A stretch of 64,000 nucleotides of DNA from Salinirubellus salinus (GCF_025231485.1 NZ_CP104003.1:62001-126000); one strand, 5' to 3'; numbered from the stretch's first letter, positions 34,456 to 42,962 are shown. The notes: generated by a model from the letters alone, not told the origin. Translations and numbers: made by a program.

Positions 34456-34810
34456 CTACCGAACGTTCACGACACGGGCGCGCCTCGCGCAGGCGATGCG
34501 AGCTCCGCCACGCTCCTCACCCACTCCGCTCGTGAGGACTCCGCCCGCCGCGGATGAACCCGCTCGCGGTACGTTCCGCAACTCCGCACGGCACGCAGCG
34601 GTGTCCGTGTCGTGCCGGACCTCCGCAGCGTACTCACCGGTACGCGTGCGACGCCGAACCCCCGCACGGTACGCAGCGCTACCACCGTACCGACGAAACC
34701 GACCGCAGGGACGCGGTTCCACTCGACGGGTGAGCCGCTGTCGTGCGGGGCTGTAACCGCCAGCATACCCACCCGCCGCGAGCGGAGCGGGCGGCGCCTT
34801 TTTGCTGAAG
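34456..34810. other. Convergent intergenic spacer without a gene
   Basis: About 440 bp separate two convergent stops (34417 and 34860). I see no coding frame with family-like sequence. The middle contains many short repeats of the type CCGCACGGTACGC and GTACGC/GTACCG (34590-34700). Its two ends hold facing copies of the stop-adjacent hairpin. GGCGCC-T5-GCTGAAG at 34793-34809 belongs to the distal part of copy C. Confidence 0.5.
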
Positions 34811-34856
34811 CTTTTTGCGCGAGCGGGTCGCCGAAGCCGACCCCGAGCGCAAAAAG
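34811..34856 (-). terminator. Stop-adjacent hairpin repeat, copy C
   Basis: On the minus strand, TAG (34862-34860) is followed by AACC, then CTTTTTGCGC-type arms (34811-34820 and 34847-34856). Inside is the imperfect stem GGGTCGCC/GCCGACCC. A poly-A run and GGCGCC follow. It is the longest of the four copies and could form an intrinsic terminator-like structure for the TRAM gene. Confidence 0.65.
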
Positions 34857-34859
34857 GTT

Positions 34860-35249
34860 CTATTCGAGGATATCGCCCACCGCGAAGTTCGACTTCACTT
34901 CCGTGATCTCTATCTTCACGCGCTCGCCGACCTCGCCGCCGGGGACGATGATGACGTAGCCACGCTCGACGCGGGCGATGCCGTCGCCCTGCTTGCCGAG
35001 GTCCTCGATCTCGACGTATCGGATCTCGCCCGGCTCGACGGGGGGCTGTGGCTCGTCGGGGGCGGGTCCCGAGTCGTCGTTGGTGTCGGCCGACTCCGCG
35101 CGGGTGCTGATGAGGGCGACTCGGAAGGTCTCGCCGGGGGTGACGGACCCCGTGTCGATTTCCCGTTTCGGCACCTCGACCACGAAGCGGTCGCCCTCGT
35201 CCTCGACGTCCGCACTGAAAAGACAGAGCAGTTTCTCGGAGATCTCCAT
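34860..35249 (-). CDS. TRAM-domain RNA-binding protein
   Basis: A 129-residue protein from ATG 35249 (MEISEKLLCLFSADVEDEGD). The C-terminal TRAM domain is clear: YVEIEDLGKQGDGIARVERG, then YVIIVPGGEVGERVKIEITE. Archaeal single-TRAM proteins bind RNA and have been proposed to act as RNA chaperones. A central Pro/Asp-rich linker (about 55-72) separates a short N-terminal beta domain from the TRAM part. The longer in-frame start at 35519 would overlap the divergent region and is unlikely. Confidence 0.88.
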   Translation of the reverse strand: MEISEKLLCLFSADVEDEGDRFVVEVPKREIDTGSVTPGETFRVALISTRAESADTNDDSGPAPDEPQPPVEPGEIRYVEIEDLGKQGDGIARVERGYVIIVPGGEVGERVKIEITEVKSNFAVGDILE

Positions 35250-35299
35250 GAGACGTTCGTTCCGTACGACTCCCCCCTGTGGCTTAGAAGTACCGCCGC

Positions 35300-36016
35300 T
35301 CAGAGGGTTTCCGTGCCGGAATCGGTGCCCCACGGCCGCCCGTCGCGGTCCTTCGCCCCCTCCGAGTCGTGTACGACCACGCCACCCTCGGGGTCGGTCC
35401 GCGCGTAGTTGTCGCGGACACCGATGGCCTCCTCCAGTTCGCGGACGGCCCGCTCCTTCAGCGTCTCGGCGAGTGCCTCGGCGTCCGCACGCGAGATGTC
35501 GCGGCCCAGCCCCTCGCACTCGTGGGCGCGGACCGGACCCTCGCGGTCCACCGCGTCGCCCATCGGCTGGGTGCCGAGTTCCTCTCCGTCGAGGACGACG
35601 CTGAACGGGTAGGTCTCACAGATGAGCGGCCGGTCGTCGTGGACCGTGCAGGCGCCGGTCCCGTCCGCGGCCTCCTCGTAGAACGTGCAGTCGCCACAGG
35701 CGTCCGTCTGGAGCGCCCACTCGAACGTCTCTCCCTCCGGGCCGTCCGGGCCGTCGTGCAGGCCGTAGGGCATCGGACGGGCCACGTCGCGCCAGTCGTA
35801 CGCGTGGTCGAACGCCGGCGAGTCGGCCGTCGCGGCCTGCAACGCTCGCACCTCGTCCGGGAACACCGTGGCCGTATGTGGGTCCTCGGCCTCGCTCTTG
35901 CAGCAGGCGCCACACCGCGTACACTCGAACCCGATGGTCTCGACGGCGTCGGCGAGGTCGTCGACCGAGAGGTCGCGGGCGCGTTCGAGGTCGGCTTCGA
36001 GCGAGCGGTGACTCAC
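35300..36016 (-). CDS. YkgJ-type cysteine-cluster protein
   Basis: A 238-residue protein. The cysteine cluster begins FECTRCGACCK (about 30-40), continues with ACGDCTFYEE, then GACTVHDDRPLICETYPF, which is the YkgJ/CxxCxxCC signature. The cysteines probably ligate an Fe-S or zinc centre; the RP-x-ICxxYPF end is diagnostic. Function is unresolved in the family. The C-terminal acidic tail (from about 195) is extra compared with shorter bacterial members. Confidence 0.87.
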   Translation of the reverse strand: MSHRSLEADLERARDLSVDDLADAVETIGFECTRCGACCKSEAEDPHTATVFPDEVRALQAATADSPAFDHAYDWRDVARPMPYGLHDGPDGPEGETFEWALQTDACGDCTFYEEAADGTGACTVHDDRPLICETYPFSVVLDGEELGTQPMGDAVDREGPVRAHECEGLGRDISRADAEALAETLKERAVRELEEAIGVRDNYARTDPEGGVVVHDSEGAKDRDGRPWGTDSGTETL

Positions 36017-36115
36017 ACACTCGCTTCGGGTCGCCCGGGCAAAAGCGACCCGCTCGCCGTGGCCGTCGCTCGTGGACCAGCGTCGAAAGAAACGGGGTGT
36101 GGTCGAACCGAGCGG

Positions 36116-37699
36116 TTAGCTCGAGGAGATGACGTCGTCGATACGGACGATCATCGTCGCGGCCTCGGTGGCGCTCTCGACGGCCTCGCGCTTGACCGCC
36201 GCGGGGTCGAGGACGCCGTGCTCGACGGGGTCGGCGATCTCGCCGGTCTGGCCGTAGGCGACGATGCCGGCGATGCCCTCGCTGTCGTGGCGCTGGCGCA
36301 GGTCGACGAGCGCGTCGATGGGGTCCATCCCAGTGTTCTCGGCGAGCGTGCGCGGGACGATGTCCAGCGCGTCGGCGAACGCCTCGACGGCGAGCTGCTT
36401 GCGGCCGCCGATGGAGGCCGAGGAGGCACGGATGTGGTCGGCCATGGCGATCTCGCTGGCACCGGCGCCGGGGACGACACCGCCCGCGTCGAGCGCGGCG
36501 GTGACGACGTCGAGGGCGTCCATCAGCGCGCGCTCCAGCTCGTCCGCGACGTGCTCCGTGCCGCCGCGGGCGAAGACGGTGACGGCCTCGGCGGCCGCGC
36601 CCCCCTCGATGAACGTGAGTTCGTCGTCGCCGAACCGCTCGACGCGGATGGTGTCGGCGCTGCCGAAGTCGCTCTCCTCGAGGTCCTTCAGCGAGCCGAC
36701 GGTCTTGGCGCCCGTCGCGCGAGCGATGGACTTGGCGTCGTCGTCGCCGACGGAGTCGAACGCGAGGACGCCGTGCTTGGCGAGGTAGGAGGCGACGCGG
36801 TCCTCGATGTCGCCGGTGACGAACGCGACGTCGACGCCGGCGTTCGCGATGGAGTCGGCGTACTCGCGCAGCTCACCCTCCTCGGCCTCGATGGCGGCCT
36901 CGAGCTGGTCGACGCTCGTGATGTCGTACTCGGCGTCGATGTTGGCCTCGCGGACCTCGAGGTCGAGGTCGAGGACGGCGATGGTGGCGTCCTCGACGGT
37001 GCGAGGCATGTCGTCGTGGGCGGGCTCCTCGTCGAGGATGACGCCCTGGACGAGCTCCGTGGCCGACGAGGAGGCGCCGGTCTGCGTGCGGATGGTGATG
37101 GAGTCGCGGTCCACACCGTCGTCGCCGGTCACCTGCTGGACGGCGGCGACGACCGTCTCGGCCAGCGCGGCGGCCTCGATGTCGCCCGTGCCCTTGCCGG
37201 TCATGGAGGACTCGGCGACGGACTCGAGGAGGTCGGTGTCGAGCTCCTCGTCGAGCGTCATCTCCTCGATGGCCTCGAGTGCGAGGCTGGCGGCCTCGTG
37301 GTAGCCCTCGACGATGGTCGTCGGGTGGACGTCGTCCTCCAGCAGGTCCTCGGCCTGCGCGAGGAGCTGGCCCGCGAGCACGGACGCCGTGGTCGTCCCG
37401 TCGCCGACCTCGTCCTCCTGTGACTCGGCGACCTCGACGATCATCTGGGCGGCGGGGTGCTCGATGTCCATCCGGTTCAGGATGGTCGCCCCGTCGTTCG
37501 TGATGGTGACGTCGCCGGAGTCCGAGACGAGCATCTTGTCCATCCCGCGCGGGCCGAGCGTGGTGCGTACGGCCTCGCTCACGGCCTTCCCGGCCTGGAT
37601 GTTCGAGGACTGTGCGTCCTTGCCACGTGTGCGCTGGGTGTCCTCCGCGAGAATGAACATCGGCTGGCCACCCATGCGGCCCTGACCTCGTTGTGCCAT
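36116..37699 (-). CDS. Thermosome (group II chaperonin) subunit without GGM tail
   Basis: A 527-residue chaperonin subunit. ATP-site motifs are present: [38 protein letters not shown] and, near the C-terminus, [12 protein letters not shown]. It folds proteins in a closed double ring in the cytosol. The protein ends [11 protein letters not shown] without the Gly-Gly-Met-rich tail that many haloarchaeal thermosome subunits carry, so it is more like the tailless (third) paralog; this assignment is from memory. ATG 37699 was chosen because a strong TATA box lies about 30 bp upstream. Confidence 0.95.
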   Translation of the reverse strand: MAQRGQGRMGGQPMFILAEDTQRTRGKDAQSSNIQAGKAVSEAVRTTLGPRGMDKMLVSDSGDVTITNDGATILNRMDIEHPAAQMIVEVAESQEDEVGDGTTTASVLAGQLLAQAEDLLEDDVHPTTIVEGYHEAASLALEAIEEMTLDEELDTDLLESVAESSMTGKGTGDIEAAALAETVVAAVQQVTGDDGVDRDSITIRTQTGASSSATELVQGVILDEEPAHDDMPRTVEDATIAVLDLDLEVREANIDAEYDITSVDQLEAAIEAEEGELREYADSIANAGVDVAFVTGDIEDRVASYLAKHGVLAFDSVGDDDAKSIARATGAKTVGSLKDLEESDFGSADTIRVERFGDDELTFIEGGAAAEAVTVFARGGTEHVADELERALMDALDVVTAALDAGGVVPGAGASEIAMADHIRASSASIGGRKQLAVEAFADALDIVPRTLAENTGMDPIDALVDLRQRHDSEGIAGIVAYGQTGEIADPVEHGVLDPAAVKREAVESATEAATMIVRIDDVISSS

Positions 37700-37724
37700 A
37701 ATCACCTGAAATGTCGTTTGCGGT

Positions 37725-37735
37725 TCTATATAAAA
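37725..37735 (-). promoter_or_regulatory. Strong TATA box of thermosome gene
   Basis: TTTTATATAGA on the minus strand, about 26-36 bp upstream of ATG 37699; one of the best TATA boxes in the window. It predicts a leader of only a few bases and high expression, perhaps heat-inducible as for other archaeal chaperonins. Confidence 0.75.
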
Positions 37736-37890
37736 CTGACTGAACCGTTCCCGCAGACCGCCGTACGGAGGCGTGTGTCGAACGTTCACACGCGGCGGGT
37801 CCTGGTGGGTGTCGTTCGGCTCTCCCGCCGCGGTGCCGGGCGGGTCTCCCGCCGCCAACGCTTATACTCGGCCCCGACTCACCACCGGCC

Positions 37891-38718
37891 GTGCTGGAAC
37901 TGGAACACGACTTCCGGGTCGTCGACGTCGGTGCGACGCTGGACCCGGACGGCGTCGACCGCCGCCGTGGACGGGAGGTGGCCCCCGAGCGACTGGAACG
38001 CGAGTTCCTGCAGGCCGGCATCGTCCGCGCCGTCGTCGCACCCGGTCCCATCCCGGCGGCGGGTCGGCCGGAGGAGGGTTACCTCGCGGCGAACAACGCC
38101 GTCGCCCGGCGGTGCGTCGAGCGGCCGTTCGTCCCGTTCGCCCGCCTCGCCGGCCCGCGAGTCCCCGACTCCGGAGCCACCTCGCGCCTGCGCAACCTCA
38201 CGGCCCGCCGACTCCCCCACCACGCCGACCCCGAGGACGTCGAGTCCTACGGCTACGGCGACCGGTTCGAGGGGTTCGTCCTCGACCCGGTCGTCGACGG
38301 CCTCCCCGACGAGGAGGTGCTCCGGACGCTCGCGGACGTCGGACTTCCGGTCAGGGTCCACGCCGGGTCGGGGTTCGGCCCGCACGCCGTCGCGGACGCG
38401 CTCCTCGAGTTCGAGTTCCCGACCGTCCTCGCCTCCTTCGGCGGCTACCCGCTCGACCGCGACCGGATGGGCGCGGCCATCGACCTGCTCGACCGGTACG
38501 ACCACCTCCACCTCGACACGGCCGCGGTCCGGTTCCGCGAACCGCTCGAACGGGCGCTCAAGGAGCACCCGGACCGCGTGCTGTTCGGCTCCGGGGCGCC
38601 CGACGTCCACCCCTCGGTGGCGGTGATGGAACTGCTCACCTGCTCGGTTCCGGAGGACGCGATGCGGAAGGCGTTCGACGCGAACCCCTCGCGGGTCGTG
38701 CCCGCGCTGGCGCCGTGA
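37891..38718 (+). CDS. Amidohydrolase-fold TIM-barrel protein
   Basis: A 275-residue protein from GTG 37891. The barrel-like order VVDVGATLDPDG, RAVVAPGPIPAAG, FVLDPVVDGLPDEE, LPVRVHAGSGFGP and VLFGSGAPDVHP resembles the amidohydrolase_2 family. The N-terminal HxH is not intact (VGATLD replaces a DxHxH-type sequence), so metal binding may be reduced. The family includes decarboxylases and lactone hydrolases. The following M23 peptidase gene overlaps it by 4 bp, suggesting co-translation. Confidence 0.75.
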   Translation: MLELEHDFRVVDVGATLDPDGVDRRRGREVAPERLEREFLQAGIVRAVVAPGPIPAAGRPEEGYLAANNAVARRCVERPFVPFARLAGPRVPDSGATSRLRNLTARRLPHHADPEDVESYGYGDRFEGFVLDPVVDGLPDEEVLRTLADVGLPVRVHAGSGFGPHAVADALLEFEFPTVLASFGGYPLDRDRMGAAIDLLDRYDHLHLDTAAVRFREPLERALKEHPDRVLFGSGAPDVHPSVAVMELLTCSVPEDAMRKAFDANPSRVVPALAP

Positions 38719-39722
38719 GCGACGAGGACGACCCCTCCATCGGGCCCGGGTCGGGCCCGACCGACCGCCTTCGGCGTGCCCTCCCCGACCCGACGACCCT
38801 GTCGACGCTCGGCCTCGTCTCGATACCGGGCTTTCTCGTCCCGTCGCTCGAACGGCTGCAGGTGTTCGCGCTCTTCTTCCTGTTCGGCTTCTGGCCGCTG
38901 CTGAGCGCGCTGTTCCCCTCGCGCGGTGCCTCCCCGGCCGACTGGGTCGCCATCGGCGACGCGGCCTACGGCCGCCGGGCAGTGCTGACGAGCATCCCCA
39001 CGTTCGTCAACCCGTGGGTCCAGTGGCAGGGGCTGAAGCAGCTCCTCGGGCAGGTGGCCGTCCTCGCGCGCTACCGTGGTCGCCTCCCGTCGCCCGAGAC
39101 GTACGAGCAGTCGACCGACCTGCGCCTCCCGTTCGACGGCGAGTGGACGGTCGTCAACGGGAGTCCGCGGAAGGAACACTCTCACTCGTGGGGCATCTAC
39201 GCACAGCGCTACGCCGCCGACCTCGTCGTCACCGACGCCGAAGGGCGGACCCACGAGGGCGACGGGAGCCGCGCCGACCAGTACCACTGCTGGGACGAAC
39301 CGGTGCTCGCGCCCGCAGCAGGCGTCGTCGCCGAGGCCAGCGACGGCCACCGAGACTACCCGAAGGCCGGGGGGCGCATCGACCCGTTCCAGCGGGACAT
39401 CCGCGGGAACTACGTCGTCCTCGACCACGGCGACGGCGAGTACAGCGTGCTCGCCCACCTCCGCGAGGGGAGCGTCTCGATCCGGGAGGGCGAGCGGGTC
39501 GAACGCGGCCAGCTGGTGGGCCGGTGTGGCAACTCCGGCAACTCCACCGAGCCACACCTGCACTACCACGTGCAGGACCGCGCGAGCTTCTACACGGGGA
39601 TGGGCCTGCCTGTGCAGTTCGAGGGACTCCGCCGCGACGACGGGCCGGGGACCGAGCCCGAGCGGGTCGACCGGGACTACGTCTCGCTCGGTCAGCGGGT
39701 CGCTCCTCTCCCGGCCGAGTGA
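38715..39722 (+). CDS. M23 family metallopeptidase
   Basis: A 335-residue protein from GTG 38715, overlapping the upstream stop (GTGA). Two hydrophobic segments (about 31-47 and 51-70) precede a LytM/M23 domain from about 130. Zinc ligands are the His of HSHSWG (H155 or H157) with D169 and the terminal HLHYH (H281, H283). GNYVVLDHGDGEYSVLAHL and GRCGNSGNSTEPHLHYH are diagnostic. Family members usually cut peptidoglycan cross-links, but haloarchaea lack murein. The substrate here may be a cell-surface protein or glycine-rich peptide. No signal peptide other than the TM segments is visible. Confidence 0.87.
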   Translation: MSDEDDPSIGPGSGPTDRLRRALPDPTTLSTLGLVSIPGFLVPSLERLQVFALFFLFGFWPLLSALFPSRGASPADWVAIGDAAYGRRAVLTSIPTFVNPWVQWQGLKQLLGQVAVLARYRGRLPSPETYEQSTDLRLPFDGEWTVVNGSPRKEHSHSWGIYAQRYAADLVVTDAEGRTHEGDGSRADQYHCWDEPVLAPAAGVVAEASDGHRDYPKAGGRIDPFQRDIRGNYVVLDHGDGEYSVLAHLREGSVSIREGERVERGQLVGRCGNSGNSTEPHLHYHVQDRASFYTGMGLPVQFEGLRRDDGPGTEPERVDRDYVSLGQRVAPLPAE

Positions 39723-39723
39723 C

Positions 39724-40128
39724 TCACCCCTCCACGTACCGCGCGTAGAGCCGATCGTACGCCTCGTCGGCGAGTCGGTGGCGCGTCACCTCGTCGAACC
39801 GGCGCTCGCCCTCCTCGTGGCCCCCTTCGTCGCTCCCCTCGCCGTCCGTCTCGGCGAGGTGCGGGGGGACGGTGCCAGCACCCACGTAGCGGACGCCCAC
39901 GTCGTAGGTCTCGTACTCGACGAGGCGCCGACAGAGCCGGTCGGCCTGCGCTCGACGGGCGACGGCGACCAGTCGGTCGCCCGTGCGGACCGCGAACCGC
40001 GTCGGGCCGGTGGTGACGACGAACTCGAACTCGACGGGGTCCGCGGCGAACGCGGGGCTGACCTCGAACCTGAAGACTGGCGTGCCGTCACGGGCGAACC
40101 CGGCCGAGACCGCCGTGTACGCGCTCAC
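39724..40128 (-). CDS. Conserved hypothetical acidic protein
   Basis: A 134-residue protein from GTG 40128 (MSAYTAVSAGFARDGTPVFR). The N-terminal half is beta-rich (FRFEVSPAFAADPVEFEFVV) and the central part YETYDVGVRYVGAGTVPPHL is well structured. An acidic His/Glu-rich linker leads to a C-terminal helix (RHRLADEAYDRLYARYVEG). I do not recognise the family. A TTG start at 40170 is possible but adds an Arg-rich leader. It converges on the M23 gene with a 1-bp gap. Confidence 0.6.
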   Translation of the reverse strand: MSAYTAVSAGFARDGTPVFRFEVSPAFAADPVEFEFVVTTGPTRFAVRTGDRLVAVARRAQADRLCRRLVEYETYDVGVRYVGAGTVPPHLAETDGEGSDEGGHEEGERRFDEVTRHRLADEAYDRLYARYVEG

Positions 40129-40202
40129 GACTCGCGTTCGGGGCCGACGGCCATAGCGTCTCCGGGGCAAACGATTTGTCCGGGACCGGGCAACGGGCCG
40201 TC

Positions 40203-40589
40203 GTGAACCGTCGTCGTCTGCTCGAGTCGGCCGCCTCGCTCGGCGCCCTCGGTGCGCTCGCCGGCTGTGCGAGCGGTCCCGGCGGCCCCTCGGGCGAGGG
40301 CACCGAGGTCGAGATAATCCCGAGCAACCAGACCGACGAGCGCCGCGAGGTGACCGTCGAGGTCGAGGCCACCGACGGGACGCTCCTGCTCAACCACACC
40401 TACGACATGGATCCAGGGACGAGCGACGAGTCTCGCGGGGTGGAAAACGACGTCGCGGCCGTGCGGGCCAGTTCGCCGGGCGTCGGGGAGGCCAGTACCG
40501 AGTACAACCCGGACGTGGACTGCGGCGGTGGCGAGGACGTCCAGATACGCGTGGCTCCCGAGGGCATCACGTTCGCGTACAGCTGTTGA
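40203..40589 (+). CDS. Small Tat lipoprotein
   Basis: A 128-residue protein from GTG 40203. VNRRRLLESAASLGALGALA carries the twin-arginine motif, followed by AGC lipobox (Cys about 22). The mature domain is an Ig-like or small beta domain (VEIIPSNQTDERREVTVEVE, LLLNHTYDMDPGT) with a C-terminal cysteine pair (DVDCGGG and FAYSC). It is probably anchored outside the cell. The role is unknown. A TATA-like ACGATTTG lies about 28 bp upstream. Confidence 0.75.
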   Translation: MNRRRLLESAASLGALGALAGCASGPGGPSGEGTEVEIIPSNQTDERREVTVEVEATDGTLLLNHTYDMDPGTSDESRGVENDVAAVRASSPGVGEASTEYNPDVDCGGGEDVQIRVAPEGITFAYSC

Positions 40590-40615
40590 ACGAGGGCGGG
40601 TGGCCCACCACCCCC

Positions 40616-42007
40616 TCAGGCCGACGGCTGGACGTTCTGGTTCACCCGGAACAGGTTCTCGGGGTCCCAGTCGGCCTTGACCGCGGCGAGTCGCTCGTAG
40701 TTCCCCCCGTAGGCGGCTCTCACGCGCTCCGGCTCGTCACGGTCGAGGTAGTTCGCGTAGACACCTCCGGTCGCGTAGGGGGTCATCGCCTCGTGGAACT
40801 CCCGGGCCCAGGCGGTCAGTTCGGCGTCCCGGTCCGGGTCCGCCCACCCGGGCCAGATGCCGAGGGAGTAGGCGGCCTCGCGGTGCGGGAACGCCGTCGC
40901 CGTCTCGTCCACGCGGGAGATGGCACCGCCCATCGGTTCGAGGCCCACCTGCGTCAGCGGCCCCGGGAACGGGTCGGTGTGCTCGAGGACGGTGTCGATG
41001 GCCCCGTCGGGGAGGCCCGCGAGGTAGTGGGACTTCGAGTACCAGCGGTGACCCTCGGGCGAGCCGTCGTCGAAACTCCGCTGGAGCGCCGCGTACGGCA
41101 TCGGCTGGACCGCATCGAGGATGGGGTCGCCGAACTCGCGGAGCGGTTCGACCGCCGTCTCGGCCTCGGCCAGCGGCCCCGCGTAGCAGACGGCGAACGC
41201 GAGCGCCGGCTCACCTCTCACCGCCTCCGGGAACGGCTCCTCCGGCGGCACCCGGGCGAAGAGCGCGTAACACGCCAGTTCGTCCGGCGCCTCGGCCGTG
41301 AACTCCCGGTAGAACCGGAGCGCCTCGCGAGCGTCCTCGTAGGGGTGGAAGACGGGGCCGGCGAGCAGTTCCGGTTCGACCGGGTGGAGGTCGAACTCGA
41401 ACTCCGTGACGACGCCGACGTTGCCGCCACCACCGCGGAGCGCCCAGAACAGGTCCGGGTTCTCGGACTCGCTGGCGTGGACCACCTCGCCGTCGGCGGT
41501 GACCACCTGCGCACGGACGAGGTTGTCGCAGGTGAGGCCGTGTTTCCGGGCGAGATAACCCATCCCGCCACCGAGCGTCAGCCCCGCGACACCCGTATCG
41601 GAGACGAGCCCGCCGGTAGTGGCGAGGCCGAACGCCGTCGTCTCGTGGTCCACGTCGGCCCACGTCGCGCCCGGCCCGACCCACGCTCGCCGCGAATCCG
41701 GGTCGACCCGGACCCAGTCCATCGCCGCGCAGTCGACGAGGAGGCCGTCGTCGCAGACGCCGGTCCCCGCGAAGTTGTGGCCCCCGCCCTTCACGGCCAG
41801 CCGGAGGTCGTTCTCGCGGGCGAACGTCACCGCGGCCCGGACGTCCGCCGCGCCGGTGCACCGCGCCACGAGCGACGGGTACTTCTCCACCATCGCGTTG
41901 AACACCGTCCGTGACGCCTCGTACCCCTCGTCGCCGGGGTGCAACAGCTCGCCGTGCAGTCGCTGTCTGAGTGCCTGTACCGCGTCGTCGGGTGGGTTGG
42001 TAGTCAT
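40616..42007 (-). CDS. FAD-dependent oxidase/dehydrogenase, berberine-bridge (BBE) type
   Basis: A 463-residue flavoprotein. The FAD-binding part has AVKGGGHNFAGTG, where H77 is positioned for 8-alpha-histidyl flavinylation. GPGATWADVD and SDTGVAGLTLGGGMGYLARK are typical. The position that carries cysteine in bicovalent enzymes appears to be Ser/Asp (GLVSDTG), so mono-covalent attachment is expected. The C-terminal BBE motif is YANYLDRDE, then YGGNYERLAAVKADWDPENL. Such enzymes oxidise sugars, alcohols or alkaloid-like compounds. The Tat-exported gene 4 bp upstream is probably co-transcribed. Confidence 0.9.
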   Translation of the reverse strand: MTTNPPDDAVQALRQRLHGELLHPGDEGYEASRTVFNAMVEKYPSLVARCTGAADVRAAVTFARENDLRLAVKGGGHNFAGTGVCDDGLLVDCAAMDWVRVDPDSRRAWVGPGATWADVDHETTAFGLATTGGLVSDTGVAGLTLGGGMGYLARKHGLTCDNLVRAQVVTADGEVVHASESENPDLFWALRGGGGNVGVVTEFEFDLHPVEPELLAGPVFHPYEDAREALRFYREFTAEAPDELACYALFARVPPEEPFPEAVRGEPALAFAVCYAGPLAEAETAVEPLREFGDPILDAVQPMPYAALQRSFDDGSPEGHRWYSKSHYLAGLPDGAIDTVLEHTDPFPGPLTQVGLEPMGGAISRVDETATAFPHREAAYSLGIWPGWADPDRDAELTAWAREFHEAMTPYATGGVYANYLDRDEPERVRAAYGGNYERLAAVKADWDPENLFRVNQNVQPSA

Positions 42008-42011
42008 GGTC

Positions 42012-42962
42012 TCAGAGGTCGTCTCGGTTGGCCAGGCGGTCGAACGCGGCCTTCGTGCAGTCGCTCATCTCGGAGGCGGCCGTGCGCTCGTTGATGTCGT
42101 CCTCGGCGGCCTCACCGACCCGTCCGAAGTTCCGCGAGGAACCGCTGTCGGCGACGGCGTCGCCCGGGCGCCCCATCGGGACGGCCGAGCCGGCGCTGTC
42201 CGGCGTGTGGGCGGCCGCCGACTCGACGACCACCTCCTCGGTGCCGGTGCCGCCGCTCGTCACGCCGACGTAGAACGCCGCGTTCGTCGTCCCGTCCACG
42301 GAGACACCGCCGGCGCCGTCGACCTCGCCACCCTTCAGTTCGCCGAGCGTCGCCGGCGCGGCGTCCCCGGCCATGTGGAACAGCTGGAACTCCGTGTCGT
42401 CGTCGACGGTCACCGTCCCGTCTGCTGGCAGGAACGCGACCCCTTCGCCGTCCGCGCCGAACCCGGACCACGGCTCGACCGTCCCCGGGCCGTCGCTCCA
42501 CGCGAAGAAGTCGCGGTCGCCGTCCACGTCGAGGTAGAGACCGACGAACAGCGTCGCACTCGACCCCCCGTTCGTCGTCAGCGTCCGTGTCTCGAGGGTG
42601 AACTCGTGGACGTTGCCCAGTGGGCCGACGTGCAGGTCGAACCCCGCGTTGCGTCCCTCGGGCAGGTTCTCGACGCGACACCGGACGCCGCCCTCGCCGG
42701 TCGGCTTCGCCAGCCACCGACACTCCCCGTCCCGACCATCGAAGGGGTTCAGCCGTCTGCCCCACGAATCGGGCCCCAGCGGGAAGTGGGCATAGTGGCC
42801 GTACTGGGGAATCATCGAGGCGAGTGGACGTTCGCCGTCACATCCGGGGTCGCCGGTGGCCTGGCCCACCAGCCCCGCAGTTCCGACCAGGCTCGCTCCC
42901 GCCATCGCCACGGTCGTTCGCAGTACCCCGCGCCGCGTCGCGCCGTCTGTCGTGTCCTCCAT
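42012..42962 (-). CDS. Tat-exported secreted protein upstream of BBE oxidase
   Basis: A 316-residue protein from ATG 42962. A twin-arginine signal (TRRGVLRTTVAMAGASLVGT) is followed by TAGLVGQATG, suggesting cleavage near residue 36. The mature domain is beta-rich (FTLETRTLTTNGGSSATLFV, GLYLDVDGDRDFFAWSDGPG) and resembles carbohydrate- or matrix-binding secreted haloarchaeal proteins. No enzyme motif is visible. It lies 4 bp before the BBE oxidase gene, so a shared operon is likely. The oxidase itself has no signal peptide, so the two products may work on different sides of the membrane. Confidence 0.75.
   Translation of the reverse strand: MEDTTDGATRRGVLRTTVAMAGASLVGTAGLVGQATGDPGCDGERPLASMIPQYGHYAHFPLGPDSWGRRLNPFDGRDGECRWLAKPTGEGGVRCRVENLPEGRNAGFDLHVGPLGNVHEFTLETRTLTTNGGSSATLFVGLYLDVDGDRDFFAWSDGPGTVEPWSGFGADGEGVAFLPADGTVTVDDDTEFQLFHMAGDAAPATLGELKGGEVDGAGGVSVDGTTNAAFYVGVTSGGTGTEEVVVESAAAHTPDSAGSAVPMGRPGDAVADSGSSRNFGRVGEAAEDDINERTAASEMSDCTKAAFDRLANRDDL

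Noticed and set aside
34590-34700. GTACG-rich short repeats considered as a CRISPR-like array
   Set aside because: No constant repeat length or regular unique spacers, and no cas gene anywhere in the window.
34496-34959. Short plus- and minus-strand frames in the NUDIX/TRAM spacer
   Set aside because: They traverse the hairpin repeats and GTACG-rich repeats, so their openness reflects base composition.
40203-40589. Idea that the two small Tat lipoproteins (31871 and 40203) are recent duplicates
   Set aside because: Only the signal region is similar; mature sequences and cysteine placement differ.
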